Assembly (NCBI GenBank): GCA_007570785.1
Contig: ML660211.1
Coordinates: 6,538,774-6,602,773, forward strand
Direction: 5' to 3'
Length of the DNA: 64,000 bases
Origin: Antilocapra americana
Taxonomy: Eukaryota > Chordata > Mammalia > Artiodactyla > Antilocapridae
Below the pieces are notes generated by a model, which was given only the letters and a program-made list of their open reading frames with translations, did not search any database and was not told the origin of the DNA. Position numbers and translations under genes: made by a program. Shown piece by piece: positions 35,601 to 47,205 of the stretch (position 1 is the first letter of the stretch; each line of letters opens with the position of its first letter).

Positions 35601-36337
35601 TGTTTATGCATACACTGAAGGTTAGTCCAACATCTATAGCTGCCTGTAAAGCCAGAGATATTTACCATTTAGAAACCCAAGCATCAGGGTCAAAGGGAAT
35701 GTAAAAGCATAGGTGTTGCAGAAGCGTCACATGGTTGAGGAGATAAGACTGGCAGTCTACCAAGAGGGTAAATATAGGAGTGATCAAATTCAAAGAGAAA
35801 AGAGACCTATAGAAGAATAAGTCTCACATTCTATGATACTTTTCCCTCAATCCACCTAATAATCCCTAAGCTTGGCAACTGAGAGACTTTGATTCCAAGT
35901 AGAATGTGGCAGTTATGATGCTAATCACACAGCAGTTTTGGCAGTCTCATTAATTGAGAATACAGACTTTAAAAATGTCCAAGGAGGAGTTCTCCCAGCA
36001 AATTTCTTTGTCTTTAACTAAAACCCCAGAAAGGCTGTATGTTAAAATTAAAGTCAATAGTCAAGCCCTCTTCAAAACTGAAGTATCACATGAATCAATT
36101 CAATCACTATTTAGGGAAAAGAAATCTTAAACTGCTATAATTACCTGTGGAAAAGTGTTCATTCATCTCTGTAGGAATATGCACTCATTAAGATCTTACA
36201 CATTTTTAAAACATGCTAGTCACTCAGTAAAAAATTAACAAGCCATCTAATAAACAGGACCAAATGACAAAAGAAGAGCTCTTAACAGATGTTTTTAAAT
36301 AACCAAGTCAAGTAAACCCAGGAACTCATTTCCTACA
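32647..36337. other. Repeat-poor unique DNA
   Basis: 3.7 kb in which I recognise no interspersed repeat with confidence. 34370-34600 faintly resembles an old DNA-transposon fragment ('agaatcacccaggaacaac'). The frames at 34368-34721 and 35013-35282 have no recognisable domain. Confidence 0.5.
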
Positions 36338-36440
36338 TTTATTAAGTACATCAGACCTTATTCTATTCAAAATACTTTCATTCAGTTATCTGATTTCATC
36401 TACACAGTAGTCCTTGAGCCTGGTGGAGCAGACAACAGAA
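36338..36440 (-). mobile_element. MIR SINE, degraded
   Basis: 'acatttattaagtacatcag', 'atactttcattcagttatct' and 'catctacacagtagtccttg' match a reverse-oriented MIR in decayed form. Confidence 0.4.
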
Positions 36441-36750
36441 ATAGATACAGGACTTATCAGTATATTGTAGTTATTAGACAAGGTCTTTAAAACAATTTTG
36501 ATTAATTTATTCTCAGAAAAAGTGATGAAGAGAAAAATCACACAGAAAACTGTCATCTAATTTATTCAATAGAAGTTTTAGAAAGGCAAAGGAAGTCATA
36601 AAACTTAAGAAATAAACAGATTAATGTAGAGTATTCAAGGCAGCTGCAGATAATAATAATGATGTGGAAGAGTTTGTATTCAAGCCATGATATTAACCAG
36701 TATTTTATATAATTCTATTCATTTATATTTGTAAAAAATTGTAGTTAATT
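36441..36750. other. Unique DNA, nothing recognised
   Basis: AT-rich spacer between MIR and SINE. Confidence 0.5.
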
Positions 36751-36894
36751 GGCTTCCCTAGTGGCTCATATGGGAAATGGCTCTGCCTGCAATACGAGAG
36801 ACCTGAGTTCAATCCCTAGGTCGGGAAGTTCCCCAGGAGAAGGGAGTGGCTACCCACTCCAGTATTCTTGCTAGAGAATTACATGGACAGAGAA
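36751..36894 (+). mobile_element. Bov-tA SINE, sense orientation, 3' truncated
   Basis: GGCTTCCCTAGTGGCTCATA head, B-box-like GAGTTCAATCCC, then GGAGAAGGGAGTGGCTACCC and ACTCCAGTATTCTTGC. Ends before the distal BovA part. Confidence 0.9.
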
Positions 36895-37091
36895 GTTATA
36901 TCAAAAATACTTATTTTGAAAAGTCAATGAAAATACGTGTTAAAAAATTCTTTCTTCATAATAATAAAAGGATTGGTGGACCAAAAAGTCATTTCTCAAC
37001 TCTGAAAAATGTACAGATATGTTAGCTTTTTTTTCTTTTTTGGTAACACACTTCTGGAAAATAAATTTTCTTTATAGATTTTGAGGCACAT

Positions 37092-37155
37092 TGAAATATG
37101 CATTGTAGGCAGACACTTTACTGTCTGAACCACCAGGAAAGTCCCTGAAATATGC
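37092..37155 (-). mobile_element. 44-bp tRNA-head SINE fragment with 10-bp direct repeats
   Basis: TGAAATATGC occurs at 37092-37101 and 37146-37155. The 44 bp between are, in reverse, GGACTTTCCTGGTGGTTCAG followed by A-box-proximal Bov-tA text: the 5' end of the SINE only. Confidence 0.75.
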
Positions 37156-37580
37156 CAGGTGCTGTTTTCAACATTACAAAAAATAATAAAAAGAATAGAT
37201 GTCAAAAAAGCACAGAACTAATGATGTAAGAATTCAGAGAATCATTTGTTAGGTGAATACAGCTCAGTACACCTATGTTGCAGCATGCCATTTATTTCAG
37301 GCCTTTCATTTGTTGATTAAAAATCCATTTGAATGAACATTTCTCTAAGCCCTATGAGAAATTCAGCATTTTTCAAAAATGAAAAGTATCTAATTCACCT
37401 CACTTGTATATGAGTCTTCATTTTCTTCTCTCCTTTCAGTGAGTAGCAATCATGTTTTTCTTTATGATCATAGTATTATGAAAATATTTCTTTTCATTTG
37501 AAGTTTCAGCAAGTCATTATCTCAAGATATCCTTACAGTTTTTAAACATTCAAGTCAATTACAGAACTATTTTCTTCCTT
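37156..37580. other. Unique DNA, nothing recognised
   Basis: Spacer with no signature. Confidence 0.5.
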
Positions 37581-38147
37581 CAGTTGAGTTCAGTCACTCA
37601 ATCGTGTCGGACACTTTGCGACCCCATGAACTGCAGCATGCCAGGCCTCCCTGTCCGTCACCAACTCCTGGAGTCTACACAAACCAATGTCCATTGAGTC
37701 AGTGATGTCATCCAACCATCTCATCCTCTGCCGTCCCCTTCTCCTCCTGCCCCCAATTCTTCCCAGCATCAGGGTCTTTTCCAATGAGTCAACTCTTCCC
37801 ATGAGGTGGCCAAAGTATTGGAGTTTCAGCTTCAACATCAGTCCTTCCAATGAACACCCAGGACTGATCTCCTTTAAGATGGATCGACTGGTTGGATCTC
37901 CTTGCAGTCCAAGGGACTCTCAAGAGTCTCCAACACCACAGTTCAAAAGCATCAAATCTTCAGTGTTCAGCCTTTTTTCACTGTCTAACCCTCACATCCA
38001 CACATGACTACTGGAAAACCATAGCCTTGACTAGACGCACCTTAGTTGGCAAAGTAATGTCTCTGCTTTTCAGTATGCTATCTAGGTTGGTCATAACTTT
38101 GCTTCCAAGGAGGAAATGTCTTTTGATTTCATGGCTGCAATCACCAT

Positions 38148-38390
38148 CTACAGTGATTTTGGAGCCCCCAAAATAAAGTCTGACACTGTTTCCACTGTTT
38201 CCCCATCTATTTCCCGTGAAGTGATGGGACCAGATGCCATGATCTTAGTTTTCTTAATGTTGAGCCTTAAGCCAACTTTTTCACTCTCCTCTTTCTCTTT
38301 CAGCAAGAGGCTTTTTAGTTCCTCTTCACTTTCTGCCATAAGGGTGGTGTCATATGCATATCTGAGGTTATCGATATTTCTCCTGGCCAT
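38148..38390 (-). pseudogene. BovB RT active-site fragment with YADD changed to YAYD
   Basis: The 80-codon frame begins MARRNIDNLRYAYDTTLM. The YxDD catalytic box at 38349-38360 reads TATGCATATGAC, so the first metal-binding Asp of the pair is Tyr. Loss of an active-site Asp abolishes RT activity in known enzymes. Confidence 0.9.
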
Positions 38391-38479
38391 CTTGATGCCA
38401 CTTGTGCTTCTTCCAGCCCAATGTATCTCATGATGTACTCCTCATATAATTTAAATAAGCAGGGTGACAATATACAGTC

Positions 38480-38965
38480 TTAATGTACTCCTTTTCCTAT
38501 TTGGAACCAGCCTGTTGTTCCATGTCCAGTTCTAACTATTGCTTCCTGACCTGCATACAGGTTTTTAAAGAGACAGGTCAGGTGGTCTGGTATTCCCATC
38601 TCTTTAAGAACTTTCCACAGTTTATTGTAATCCACAATGTCAAAGGCTTTGGCATAGTCAATAAAGCAGAAATAAATGTTTTTCTTGAACTCTCTTGCTT
38701 TTTTGATGATCCAGCGGATGTTGGCAATTTCATCTCTGGTTTCTCTGCCTTTTCTAAAACCAGCTTGAACATCTGGAAGTTCACGGCTCATGTATTGCTG
38801 AAGCCTGGCTTGGAGAATTTTGAGCATTACTTTACTAGCATGTGAAATGAGTGCAATTGTGCGGTAGTTTGAGCATTCTTTGGCATTGCCTTTCTTGGGA
38901 TAGGAATGAAAACTGAAATTTTCCAGTCCTGTGGCCACTGATGAGTTTTCCAAATGTGCTGGCAT
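38480..38965 (-). pseudogene. BovB reverse transcriptase N-terminal half
   Basis: 161-codon frame with RT blocks in order: NYRTIALISHASKVMLKILQ, ELPDVQAGFRKGRETRDEIA, then FIDYAKAFDIVDYNKLWKVL (the FxDxxKAFD motif with the first catalytic Asp retained) and WFQIGKGV. Ends before the YADD box because of a frameshift. Confidence 0.9.
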
Positions 38966-39099
38966 ATTGAGTGCAGCACTTTCACAGCATCATCTTTTTG
39001 AATATGAAATAGCTCTACTGGAATTCCATCACCTCCACTAGCTTCGTTTGTAGTGATGCTTCCTAAGGCCCACTTGACTTCACCTTCCAGGATGTCTGG

Positions 39100-39567
39100 C
39101 TATAGGAGAGTGATCACACCATCGTTATTATTTGAGTCATGTAGATCTCTTTTGTATAGTTCTTTTGTGTATTCTTGCCACCTCTTCTTAATATCTTCTG
39201 CTTCTGTTAGGTCCATACCATTTCTGTCCTTTATTGAGCCCATCATTTCATGAAATATTCCCTTGGTATCTCCAATTTTCTTGAAGAGATCTCTAGTCTT
39301 TCCCATACTGTTGTTTTCCTTTATTTCTTTGCATTGATTGCTAAGGAAGGCTTTCTTATCTCTTCTGGCTATTCGTTGGAACTCTGTATTCATATGGGAA
39401 TATCTTTCCTTTTCTCCTTTGCTTTTTGCTTCTGTTCTTTTCACAGCTATTTCTAAGGCCTGCTCAGATAGCCATTTTGCTTCTTTGCATTTCATTTTCT
39501 TGGGGACGGTCTTAATCCCTGTGTCCTGTCCAATATCACAAACCTCCATCCATAGTTCATCAGGCAC
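39100..39567 (-). pseudogene. BovB ORF2 linker between endonuclease and RT
   Basis: 155 codons remain open, with Lys/Glu-rich text (QALEIAVKRTEAKSKGEKER, MGSIKDRNGMDLTEAEDIKK). It connects endonuclease and RT in intact BovB. The block is also the one fused to the 3' end in the deleted copy at 19559-19622. Confidence 0.85.
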
Positions 39568-39746
39568 TCTATCAGATCTTATATCTTTAATCTATTTCTC
39601 ACTTTCACTGTATAAGCATAAGGGATTTGATTTAGGTCATACCTGAATGGTCTAGTGGTTTTCCCTACTTTCTTCAATTTAAGTCTGAATTTGGCAATAA
39701 AGAGTTCATGATCTAAGCCACAGTCAGCTCCTGGTCTTGTTTTTGT

Positions 39747-40129
39747 TCACTGTATAGAGCTTCTCCATCTTTGGCTGCAAAGAATATAATCAGTCTGATT
39801 TAGGTGTTCACCATCTGGTGATGTCCATGTGTAGAGTCTCCTCTTGTGCTGTTGGAAGAGGGTGTTTGCTATGACCATTGTGTTCTCTTGGCAGAACTCT
39901 ATTAGTCTTTGCCCTTCTTCATTCTGTACTCCGACCAAATTTGCCTGTTACTCCAGGTGTTTCCGTCCCCTATAATGAAAAAGACATCTTTTTTGGGTGC
40001 TAGTTCTAAAAGATCTTGTAGGTCTTCATAGAACCGTTCAACTTCAGCTTCTTCAGCATTACTGGTTGGGGCATAGGCTTCGATTACCGTGATATTGAAT
40101 GATTTACCTTGGAAAAGAACAGAGATCAT
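39747..40129 (-). pseudogene. BovB AP endonuclease domain remnant
   Basis: Two overlapping frames keep endonuclease-type motifs: FNITVIEAYAPTSNAEEAE, KKDVFFIIGDGN (a Trp after Asp is expected in this motif, Gly here), and RRLYTWTSPDG followed by LNQTDYILCS. The frame shift between 39902 and 39938 breaks the protein. The domain nicks target DNA in active elements; this copy should not. Confidence 0.85.
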
Positions 40130-40862
40130 TCTGTCATTTTTAAGACTGCATCCAAGTACTGCATTTCGGACTCTTTTGTTGACTATGATGGCTACTTCAC
40201 TTCTTCTAAGGGATTCCTGCCAACAGTAGTAGATATAATGGTCATCTGAGTTAAATTCACCCAGTCCAGTCTATTTTAGTTTGCTGATTCCTAGAATGTC
40301 AACGTTCACTATTGCCATCTCCTATTTGACCACTTCCAATTTGCCTTAATTCATGGACCTAACATTCCAGTTTCCTATGCAATATTGCTCTTTACAGCAT
40401 CGGACCTTGATTCTGTCACCAGTCACATCCACAACTGGGCATCGATTTTGCTTTGGTTCCATCCCTTCATTCCGTCTGGAATTATTTCTCCACTGATCTC
40501 CAGTAGCATATTGGATACCTACCAATCTAGGGAGTTCATCTTTTAGTTTCCTATCTTTTTGCCTTTTCATACTGTTCATGGGGTTCTCAAGGCAAAAATA
40601 CTGAAGTGGTTTGCCATTCCCTTCTCCAGTGGACCACATTCTGTCAGACCTCTCCACCATGACCCATCCGTCTTGGGTGGCCCAACACGGCATGGCTTAG
40701 TTTCATTGAGTTAGTCAAGGCCGTGGTCCATGTAATAAGATTGGCTAGTTTTCTGTGATTATGGTTCCAGTATGTCTGCCCTCTAATGCCCTTTCGGAAC
40801 ACTTACGCTGTTTCTTGGGTTTCTTTTACCTTGGACATGGGATATCTCTTCACGGCTGCTCC

Positions 40863-41452
40863 ATTTTCTAAATGTATTTGATGTCATTATAGTTGAAAAG
40901 TAGTTTCATGTCAGTCTGTTTATATATCATTGTCTTCACCTTTTGACATAGTTATGAAATATCATTTAAAAATGAGTGTCATATATTATTTATAATAGCA
41001 TACATATACTTCAGATTTTACTTGCTTAAGTGTTAAATGTTCAATGAGTAGATAAAGAAGCAGGCTGAAACTGGAAGGACAATTTTTCATTGAAAGTTTT
41101 GAGAACAATTTAAATAAGAAAAGTTTTATGTTCAAAATTGTGATATTTATATTTTAAATAGATTGTTTTAAAATGATCATGTATACTTGCATAATTTGCT
41201 CCCCAAGGAGAACATACATATACAAGTGATATTTGAACTTTTGCATTACTTTTAATGTTATCAGCCAGAAATTAAAACTACATTTGCTTCAAACTTTTAT
41301 GAGATAATTCATAATAAATTATGAAAGAAACATTGAGAATTATAATGGCCATAATATTAAGATGATGGTACAAGTATTGGGTAGAGATTTTAAAATTTTT
41401 CTCTGCAAAATTCATAAATAAATCAATTTATTTAGTGCAGTGACTTCAGATG
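40863..41452. other. Unique AT-rich DNA
   Basis: Nothing recognised between the BovB 5' end and the next short BovB tail. Confidence 0.5.
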
Positions 41453-41560
41453 GACTCTGTCTGAGCAAACTCTAGAAAATAGTGAAGGACAGGGAAGCCT
41501 GACGTGCTACAGTTCATGGGGTCACAAAGAGTCAGACAAAACTTTGCAACAGAAAAACAA
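41453..41560 (+). mobile_element. BovB 3' terminus fragment
   Basis: GTCTGAGCAAACTC, GTGAAGGACAGGGAAGCCTG, GGGGTCACAAAGAGTCAGAC: the last ~100 bp of BovB in sense orientation. Confidence 0.85.
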
Positions 41561-41582
41561 TAAGAACTCAAATGTTAACATT

Positions 41583-41775
41583 TTTTAGGACTTTTTTGTG
41601 CTAGGTAAAAATGCTAAGCATTTGACAGGGATTGTCCCAACTGATCCTCACTACTTAGAATCCTATGCTGAGGAAATTTTAGAATATATTATTGTTTCAC
41701 TGTTGAGAAAGTGAGAGTTTGAAACTGTGACGTGGAGATTGCCACACAGCTATTATTGATAAAATTCAGAACTCA
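41583..41775 (-). mobile_element. MIR SINE, degraded
   Basis: Reverse MIR: 'tgctaggtaaaaatgctaag', 'caactgatcctcactac', 'tatgctgaggaaatttta', then 'attgccacacagctattatt' and 'aaaattcagaactcaaa'. Confidence 0.55.
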
Positions 41776-41998
41776 AAATAAGGTCGTTAAACACCACAAA
41801 CTTAAACCTTTCCCATTGGCTAGCTTAGGTAACAAAGAATTTGTAAAATTTTGATAAATATGAAGCAGATGAAACACTAATGCAGAAAGAGGAGGGGAAT
41901 ATATACTTGAATTGATAAATATGATATGTGGTTTTGGAAAATTTTTTTTTGTGATTTGCACTTTTATATTTGGTAATCATATCGTGCTGTGTGTGTGT

Positions 41999-42217
41999 GC
42001 TAAGTCACTTCAATCGTTTCTGACTCTTTGTGATGCTATGGACTGTACCCTGTCAGGCTCCTCTGTCCATTGCAAGAATTTTCAAGGCAAGAATACTGGA
42101 GTGGGTTACCATGACCTTTTCCAGGGGATCGTCCTGACCCAGGGATCAAACCTGTGTATCTTATGTCTCCCTCATTGGCAGATGTGTTCTTTACCACTAG
42201 TGCCACCAGAGAAGCCT
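41999..42217 (-). mobile_element. Bov-tA SINE
   Basis: GCTAAGTCACTTCAATCG, GGCAAGAATACTGGAGTGGG, CTGACCCAGGGATCAAACCT, TTTACCACTAGTGCCACC. A short (TG)n tract (about 41987-41999) sits at its tail side. Confidence 0.92.
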
Positions 42218-42300
42218 GAAAATCCTATTAACAGAAGAAAATAAGGATTGCTACCATTATCCTGAGTTATTTAAGTATACATTATTATAAGATAATGTAA

Positions 42301-42366
42301 GCCTTCTTGCTTGAAGGCAAGAAGCCTTCAAGCCATATTGAAGCCACAAGACTTCAAGACTTGTGG
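42301..42366. repeat. Two adjacent short hairpins at an L1 5' junction
   Basis: CTTGAAGGC (42310-42318) pairs perfectly with GCCTTCAAG (42324-42332) around a 5-nt loop. CCACAAG (42344-42350) pairs with CTTGTGG (42360-42366) around a 9-nt loop. The CTTCAAG motif recurs. This lies just upstream of the L1-BT that begins near 42390. Confidence 0.75.
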
Positions 42367-42389
42367 TTGATGAAGACAGAAAAAAATAA

Positions 42390-44540
42390 GAGTTCTGGAA
42401 GTCCTAGCTACAACAATCAGAAAAGAAAAAGAAACCCAGCTCGAAAAAGAAGAAGTAAAACTCTCACTGTTTGCAGGTGGCATGATACAGTGCATAGAAA
42501 ACCCTAAAGATAGCATCAGAAGATTAATTACTAGAGCTAATCAGTGAATATAGTAAAGTTACAGGATATAAAATCAACACAGAGAAATCCCTTGCATTCC
42601 TATACACTAACAATGAGAAAACAGAAAGAGAAATTAAGGAAACAATTCCATTCACCATCGAAACAAAAAGAATAAAATACTTAGGAGTATATCTACCTAA
42701 AGAAACAAAAGACCTATATATAGAAAACTATAAAACACTGATGAAAGAATCAAAGAGGACACAAATAGATGGAGAAATATACTGTGTTCATGGATCGGAA
42801 GAATCAATATAGTGAAAATGAGTATACTACCCAGAGCAATCTATAGATTCAATGCAATTCCTATCAAGCTACCAGAGGTCTTTTTCAGAGAATTAGAACA
42901 AATAATTTCACAATTTGTATGGAAATACAAAAAACCTCATATAGCCAAAGCAATCTTGAGAAAGAAGAATGGAACTGGAGGAATCAACCTGCTTGACTTT
43001 AGGCTATACTACAAAGCCACAGTCATCAAGACAGTATGGTACTGGCACAAAGACAGAAATATAGATCAATAGAACAAAATAGAAAGCCCAGAGATAAATC
43101 CACGCACCTATGGACACCTTATCTTTGACAAAGGAGGCAAGAATATACAATGGAGAAAAGACAATCTCTTTAACAAGTGGTGCTGGGAAAACTGGACAGC
43201 CACTTGTAAAAAAATGAAACTAGAACACTTTCTAACACCATACACAAAAATAAACTCAAAGTGGATCAAAGATCTAAACATAAGACCAGAAACTATAAAA
43301 CTTCTAGAGGAAAACATAGGCAAAACACTTTCTGACATAAACCAAACAGGATCCTCTATGACCCACCTCCCAGAATATTGGCAATAAAAGCAAAAATAAA
43401 CAAATGGGACCTAATTAAAATGAAAAGCTTCTGCACAACAAAGGAAACTAAAAGCAAGGTGAAAAGTCAGCCTTCAGAATGGGAGAAAATAATAGCCAAT
43501 GAAGCAACGGACAAACAATTAATCTCAAAAATATACAAGCAACTCCTGCAGCTCAATTCCAGAAAAATAAACTACACAATCAAAAAGTGGGCCAAAGAAC
43601 TAAACAGACATTTCTCCAAAGAAGACATAAAAATGGCTGACACACACATAAGAAGATGCTCAACATCACTCATTATCAGAAAAATGCAAATCAAAACCAC
43701 AATGAGGTACCACTTTGCAACAGTCAGAATGGCTGCCATCCAAAAGTCTACAAGCAATAAAGGTTGGAGAGGATGTGGAGAAAAGGGAACCCTCTTACAC
43801 TGTTGGTGGGAATGCAAACTAGTACAGCCACTATGGAAAAAAGTGTGGAGATTCCTTAAAAAACTGGAAATAGAACCTCCACATGACCCAGCAATCCCTC
43901 TGCTGGGCATACACACCGAGGAAACTAGAAATGAAAGAGGCACGTGTACCCCAATGTTCATCACCTCATTGTTTACAATAGCCAAGACATGGAAGCAACC
44001 TAGATGTCCATCAACAGACGAATGGATAAGAAAGCAGTGGTACATATACACAATAGAATATTACTCAGCCATTAAAAAGAATACATTTGAATCAGTTCTA
44101 CTGAGGTGGACAAAACTGGAGCCTATTTTACAGAGTGAAGTAAGCCAGAGGGAACAACAACAATACAGTATACTAATGCATATATATGGAATTTAGAAAG
44201 ATGGTAATGATAACCCTGTATGCGAGACAGCAAAAGAGACATAGATGTAGAGAACAGTCTTCTGGCCTCTATGGGAGAGGGCAAGGGCAGTATGATATGG
44301 GAGAACAGCAGCATTGAAACATAAATTATCATATGTGAAATGAATCGCCAGCCCAGGTTTGATGCTTGATACAGGGTGCTCAGGGCTGGTGAACCGGGAT
44401 GACCCAGAGAGATGCAATTGGGAGGGAGGTGGAAGGGGTGTTCTGGAAGGGGAACACATGTATACCCATGGCAGATTCATGTTAATGTATGGCAAAACCA
44501 ACACGATAATGTAAAGAAAAGAAAGAAAGAAAGAAAATTA
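42390..44540 (+). mobile_element. L1-BT, 5'-truncated (about 2.15 kb)
   Basis: Sense L1-BT starting in the RT domain (AGTTCTGGAAGTCCTAGC) through ORF2, 3' UTR and a (GAAA)n-type tail (about 44516-44537). The RT box is FAGG rather than FADD (42470-42481), and small indels break the frame before 43378. No clear TSD was found. Confidence 0.93.
43378..44196 (+). pseudogene. L1 ORF2 C-terminal fragment (272 aa open)
   Basis: Longest uninterrupted ORF2 stretch on the plus strand. It carries the C-terminal region with [15 protein letters not shown] (about residues 139-153), the [20 protein letters not shown] block and the terminal SILMHIYGI, ending at the genuine ORF2 stop. It is homologous to 23798-24361 on the other strand. 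RT and endonuclease are not in this frame. Confidence 0.92.
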
Positions 44541-45420
44541 CTTGAGCTAATCAAGTGAATTTAACAAAGTTGCAGGATACAAAAATCGATGCACAGAAAT
44601 CACTTGCATTTCTATAAACTAACAATGAAAAATCAGAAAGCGAAATTAAGGAATCAATCCCATTCACCAAGGCAATAAAAAGAATTAAATATCTAGAAAT
44701 AAACTCACTTATGGAGACAGAAGAACTGTACACAGAAAATTATAAGACCCTAATGAAATAAATCAAAGATGACATAAACAGATGGAAAAATATTCCATGT
44801 TCCTAGGTAGGAAGAATCAATATTGTGAAATGACTATATTGCCAAATGCAATCTACAGATTCAATGCAATCTCTATCAAATTATCAGTGACATTTTTTGC
44901 AGAACTACAACAAAAATTTTCACAATTCATATGGAAATAGGAAAGACCCAAAACAGCCAAAGCAGTCTTGAGAGAGAACAATGGAGCTGGAGGAATCAAC
45001 TTTTTTGACTTCAGGTCATACTAAAAAGCTAAAGTCATCAAGACAGTATAGTACTGGCACAAAAACAGAAATATAGACCAATGGAGCAAGATAGAAAGCC
45101 CAGAAATAAACCCATATACCTATGATTACCTTATTTTTGACAAAGGAAGCAAGAATATGCAATGGGGCAAAGACAGCCTCTTTAGTTAATGGTGCTGTGA
45201 AAACTGGACAGCTACATGTAAAAGTGAAAGAATGAAATTAGGACACTTCCTAACACCGTACACAAAGATAAATTCAAAAGTTACATTTTGAGTTACATCA
45301 CATTACATTTAGGATTAAAGACCTAAATGTAAGACCAGAAAGTATAAAACTCTTAGAGGAAAACATAGGCAGAACACTTGATGACATAAATCAAAGCAAG
45401 ATCCTCTGTGACCCCCTTAT
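44541..45420 (+). mobile_element. Older ruminant/artiodactyl L1, ORF2 (segment 1)
   Basis: Diverged ORF2 sequence parallel to the neighbouring L1-BT (AAGTTGCAGGATACAAAAAT, 'acagattcaatgcaatctct', GGAGCTGGAGGAATCAAC) with many stops. It begins immediately after the L1-BT tail and is interrupted at 45421 by a BovB. Confidence 0.88.
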
Positions 45421-46042
45421 CAGTTCAGTTGCTCAGTCATGTCCGACTCTTTGTGAGCCCATGAATCACAGCACGCCAGGCCTCCCTGTCCATCACCAAC
45501 TCCTGGAGTCCACCCAAACCCATGTTCATCGAGTCGGTGATGCCATCCTGCCATCTCATCCTCTGTCGTCCCCTTCTCCTCCTGCCCCCAATCCTTCCCA
45601 GCAGTAGGTCTTTTCCAATGAATCAACTCTTCACATGAGGTGGTCAAAGTATTGGAGTTTCAGCTTCAACATCAGCCCTTCCAATGACCACTCAGGACTG
45701 ACCTCCTTTAGGATTGACTGGTTGGATCTCCTTGCTGTCCAAGGGACTGTCAAGAATGTTCTCCAACACAATAGCTCAAAAGCATCAATTCTTCGGCATT
45801 CAGCTTCTTCACCGTCCAACTCTCACATCCATGCATGACTACTGGAAAAACGATAGCCTTGACTGATAGATCTTTGTTGGCAAAGTAATGCCTCTGCTTT
45901 TCAATATGCTATCTAGGTTGGTCATGTCTTTCCTTCCAAGGAGTAAGCGTCTTTTGATTTCATGGCTGCAATCACCATCTGCAGTGATTTTGGAGCCCCC
46001 CAAAATAAAGTCTGACACTGTTTCAACTGTTTCCCCATCTAT
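45421..46042 (-). mobile_element. BovB LINE, 5'-truncated, nested in L1
   Basis: CAGTTCAGTTGCTCAGTCATG tail to TTTCCCCATCTAT. L1 ORF2 stops at 45420 and continues at 46043. The minus frames 45420-45647, 45631-45819 and 45839-46075 are pieces of BovB ORF2 in different frames. Confidence 0.93.
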
Positions 46043-47205
46043 GATTTCCTCATAGAGGAATGGAAATAAAAACAAAAGTAAACAAGTGGGACCTGATTAA
46101 ACATAAAAGCTTTTGCAAATCAAAGGAAACTATAGAGGTGAAACAATAACCCTCAGTATTGGAGGAAATAATAGCAAATGAAACAACTGACAAAGTATTA
46201 ATTTCCAAAGTAAACAAGCAGCTCATACAACTCAATACCAGAAAAACAAACAGCTCAATCAAAAAGTGGAAAAAAGACCTAAACAGGCATTTCTCCAAAG
46301 ACATACAGATGGCTAACAAACACATGAAAAGATGCTCAATATTGCTCATTAATAGAGAAATGCAAATCAAAATTACAATGAAATATCACCTCACACTGGT
46401 CAGAATGGCATCATCAAAAAGTCTACAAACAATAAATCCTGGAGAGGTGTGGAGAAAAGGGAACACTCTGGCACTGTCGTTGGGAATGTAAAATGATACA
46501 GCCACTGTGGAAGATGTTATGGTGATTCTTTAAAAAAGCTGGGAATAAGACCACCATGTGACCCATCAGTCCCACCCCTTGGAATATACCCTGAGGAAAC
46601 CAAAATTGACAAAGACACATATATCCCATTGTTCACTGCAGCACTATTTACAATAGCTAGAGCATGGAAGCAACCTAGATGTCCATCAACAGATGAATGG
46701 ATAGAGATGTTGTGATACATACACGCAATAGAATATTACTCAGCAATTGAAAAGAACACATTTGAGTCAATTCTAATGAGGTGGATGAACCTAGAACCTA
46801 TTATAGAGTGAAGTGAGTCAGAAAGAGATAAATATCATATTCTAACACGTATATATGGAATCTAGAAAAATGGTACTAAGGACTTTATATTTATTTGTGG
46901 GACTACAATGGAGAGATAGACATAGAGAATAGACTTGTGGACATGGGGAGAGGGGAGGAGAAGGTGAGATGTATGGAAAGAGTGACATGGAAACTTACAT
47001 TTCCTTATGTAAAGTAGATATCCAATGGGAATTTGCTGTACGGCTCAGAAAACTCAAACAGGAGTTCTGTGTAAAGTGAGGAAGATGGGAGAGAGGTTCA
47101 AAAGGGAGGGGATATATGCATACCTATGGCTGATTCATGTTGAGGTTTGACAGAAAACAACAAAATTCTGTAAAGCAATTATCCTTCTATTAAAAAAAAA
47201 TTAAA
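46043..47205 (+). mobile_element. Older ruminant/artiodactyl L1, ORF2 end and 3' UTR (segment 2)
   Basis: ORF2 resumes ('aagtaaacaagtgggacctg'), proceeds to the C-terminal Trp/Cys block near 46475 and a frame-broken end, then a 3' UTR and an A-rich terminus (TTCTATTAAAAAAAAATT) near 47190. The UTR differs clearly from L1-BT, marking another subfamily. Confidence 0.88.

Larger units (their letters stand above)
37581..40862 (-). mobile_element. Near full-length BovB LINE (RTE clade), inactive
   Basis: About 3.28 kb, close to the expected full BovB length. Reading the minus strand: 5' UTR (40862-40690), AP-type endonuclease (about 40690-39740), linker (39570-39100), reverse transcriptase (38965-38350), C-terminal region and 3' tail (to 37581). 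Clear BovB terminal text at both ends. Multiple stops and frameshifts, and a changed catalytic box (YAYD), make it defective. BovB is an RTE-clade LINE that is abundant in ruminants and known for horizontal transfer between vertebrates. It is the most complete copy here and the presumed kind of enzyme source for the Bov SINEs. Confidence 0.95.

Noticed and set aside
38483..38845. 120-codon plus-strand open frame
   Set aside because: Antisense shadow of the BovB reverse transcriptase.
37581..40862. BovB as a novel retroelement system
   Set aside because: It is a well-known ruminant RTE-clade LINE; only its completeness and mutations are notable.
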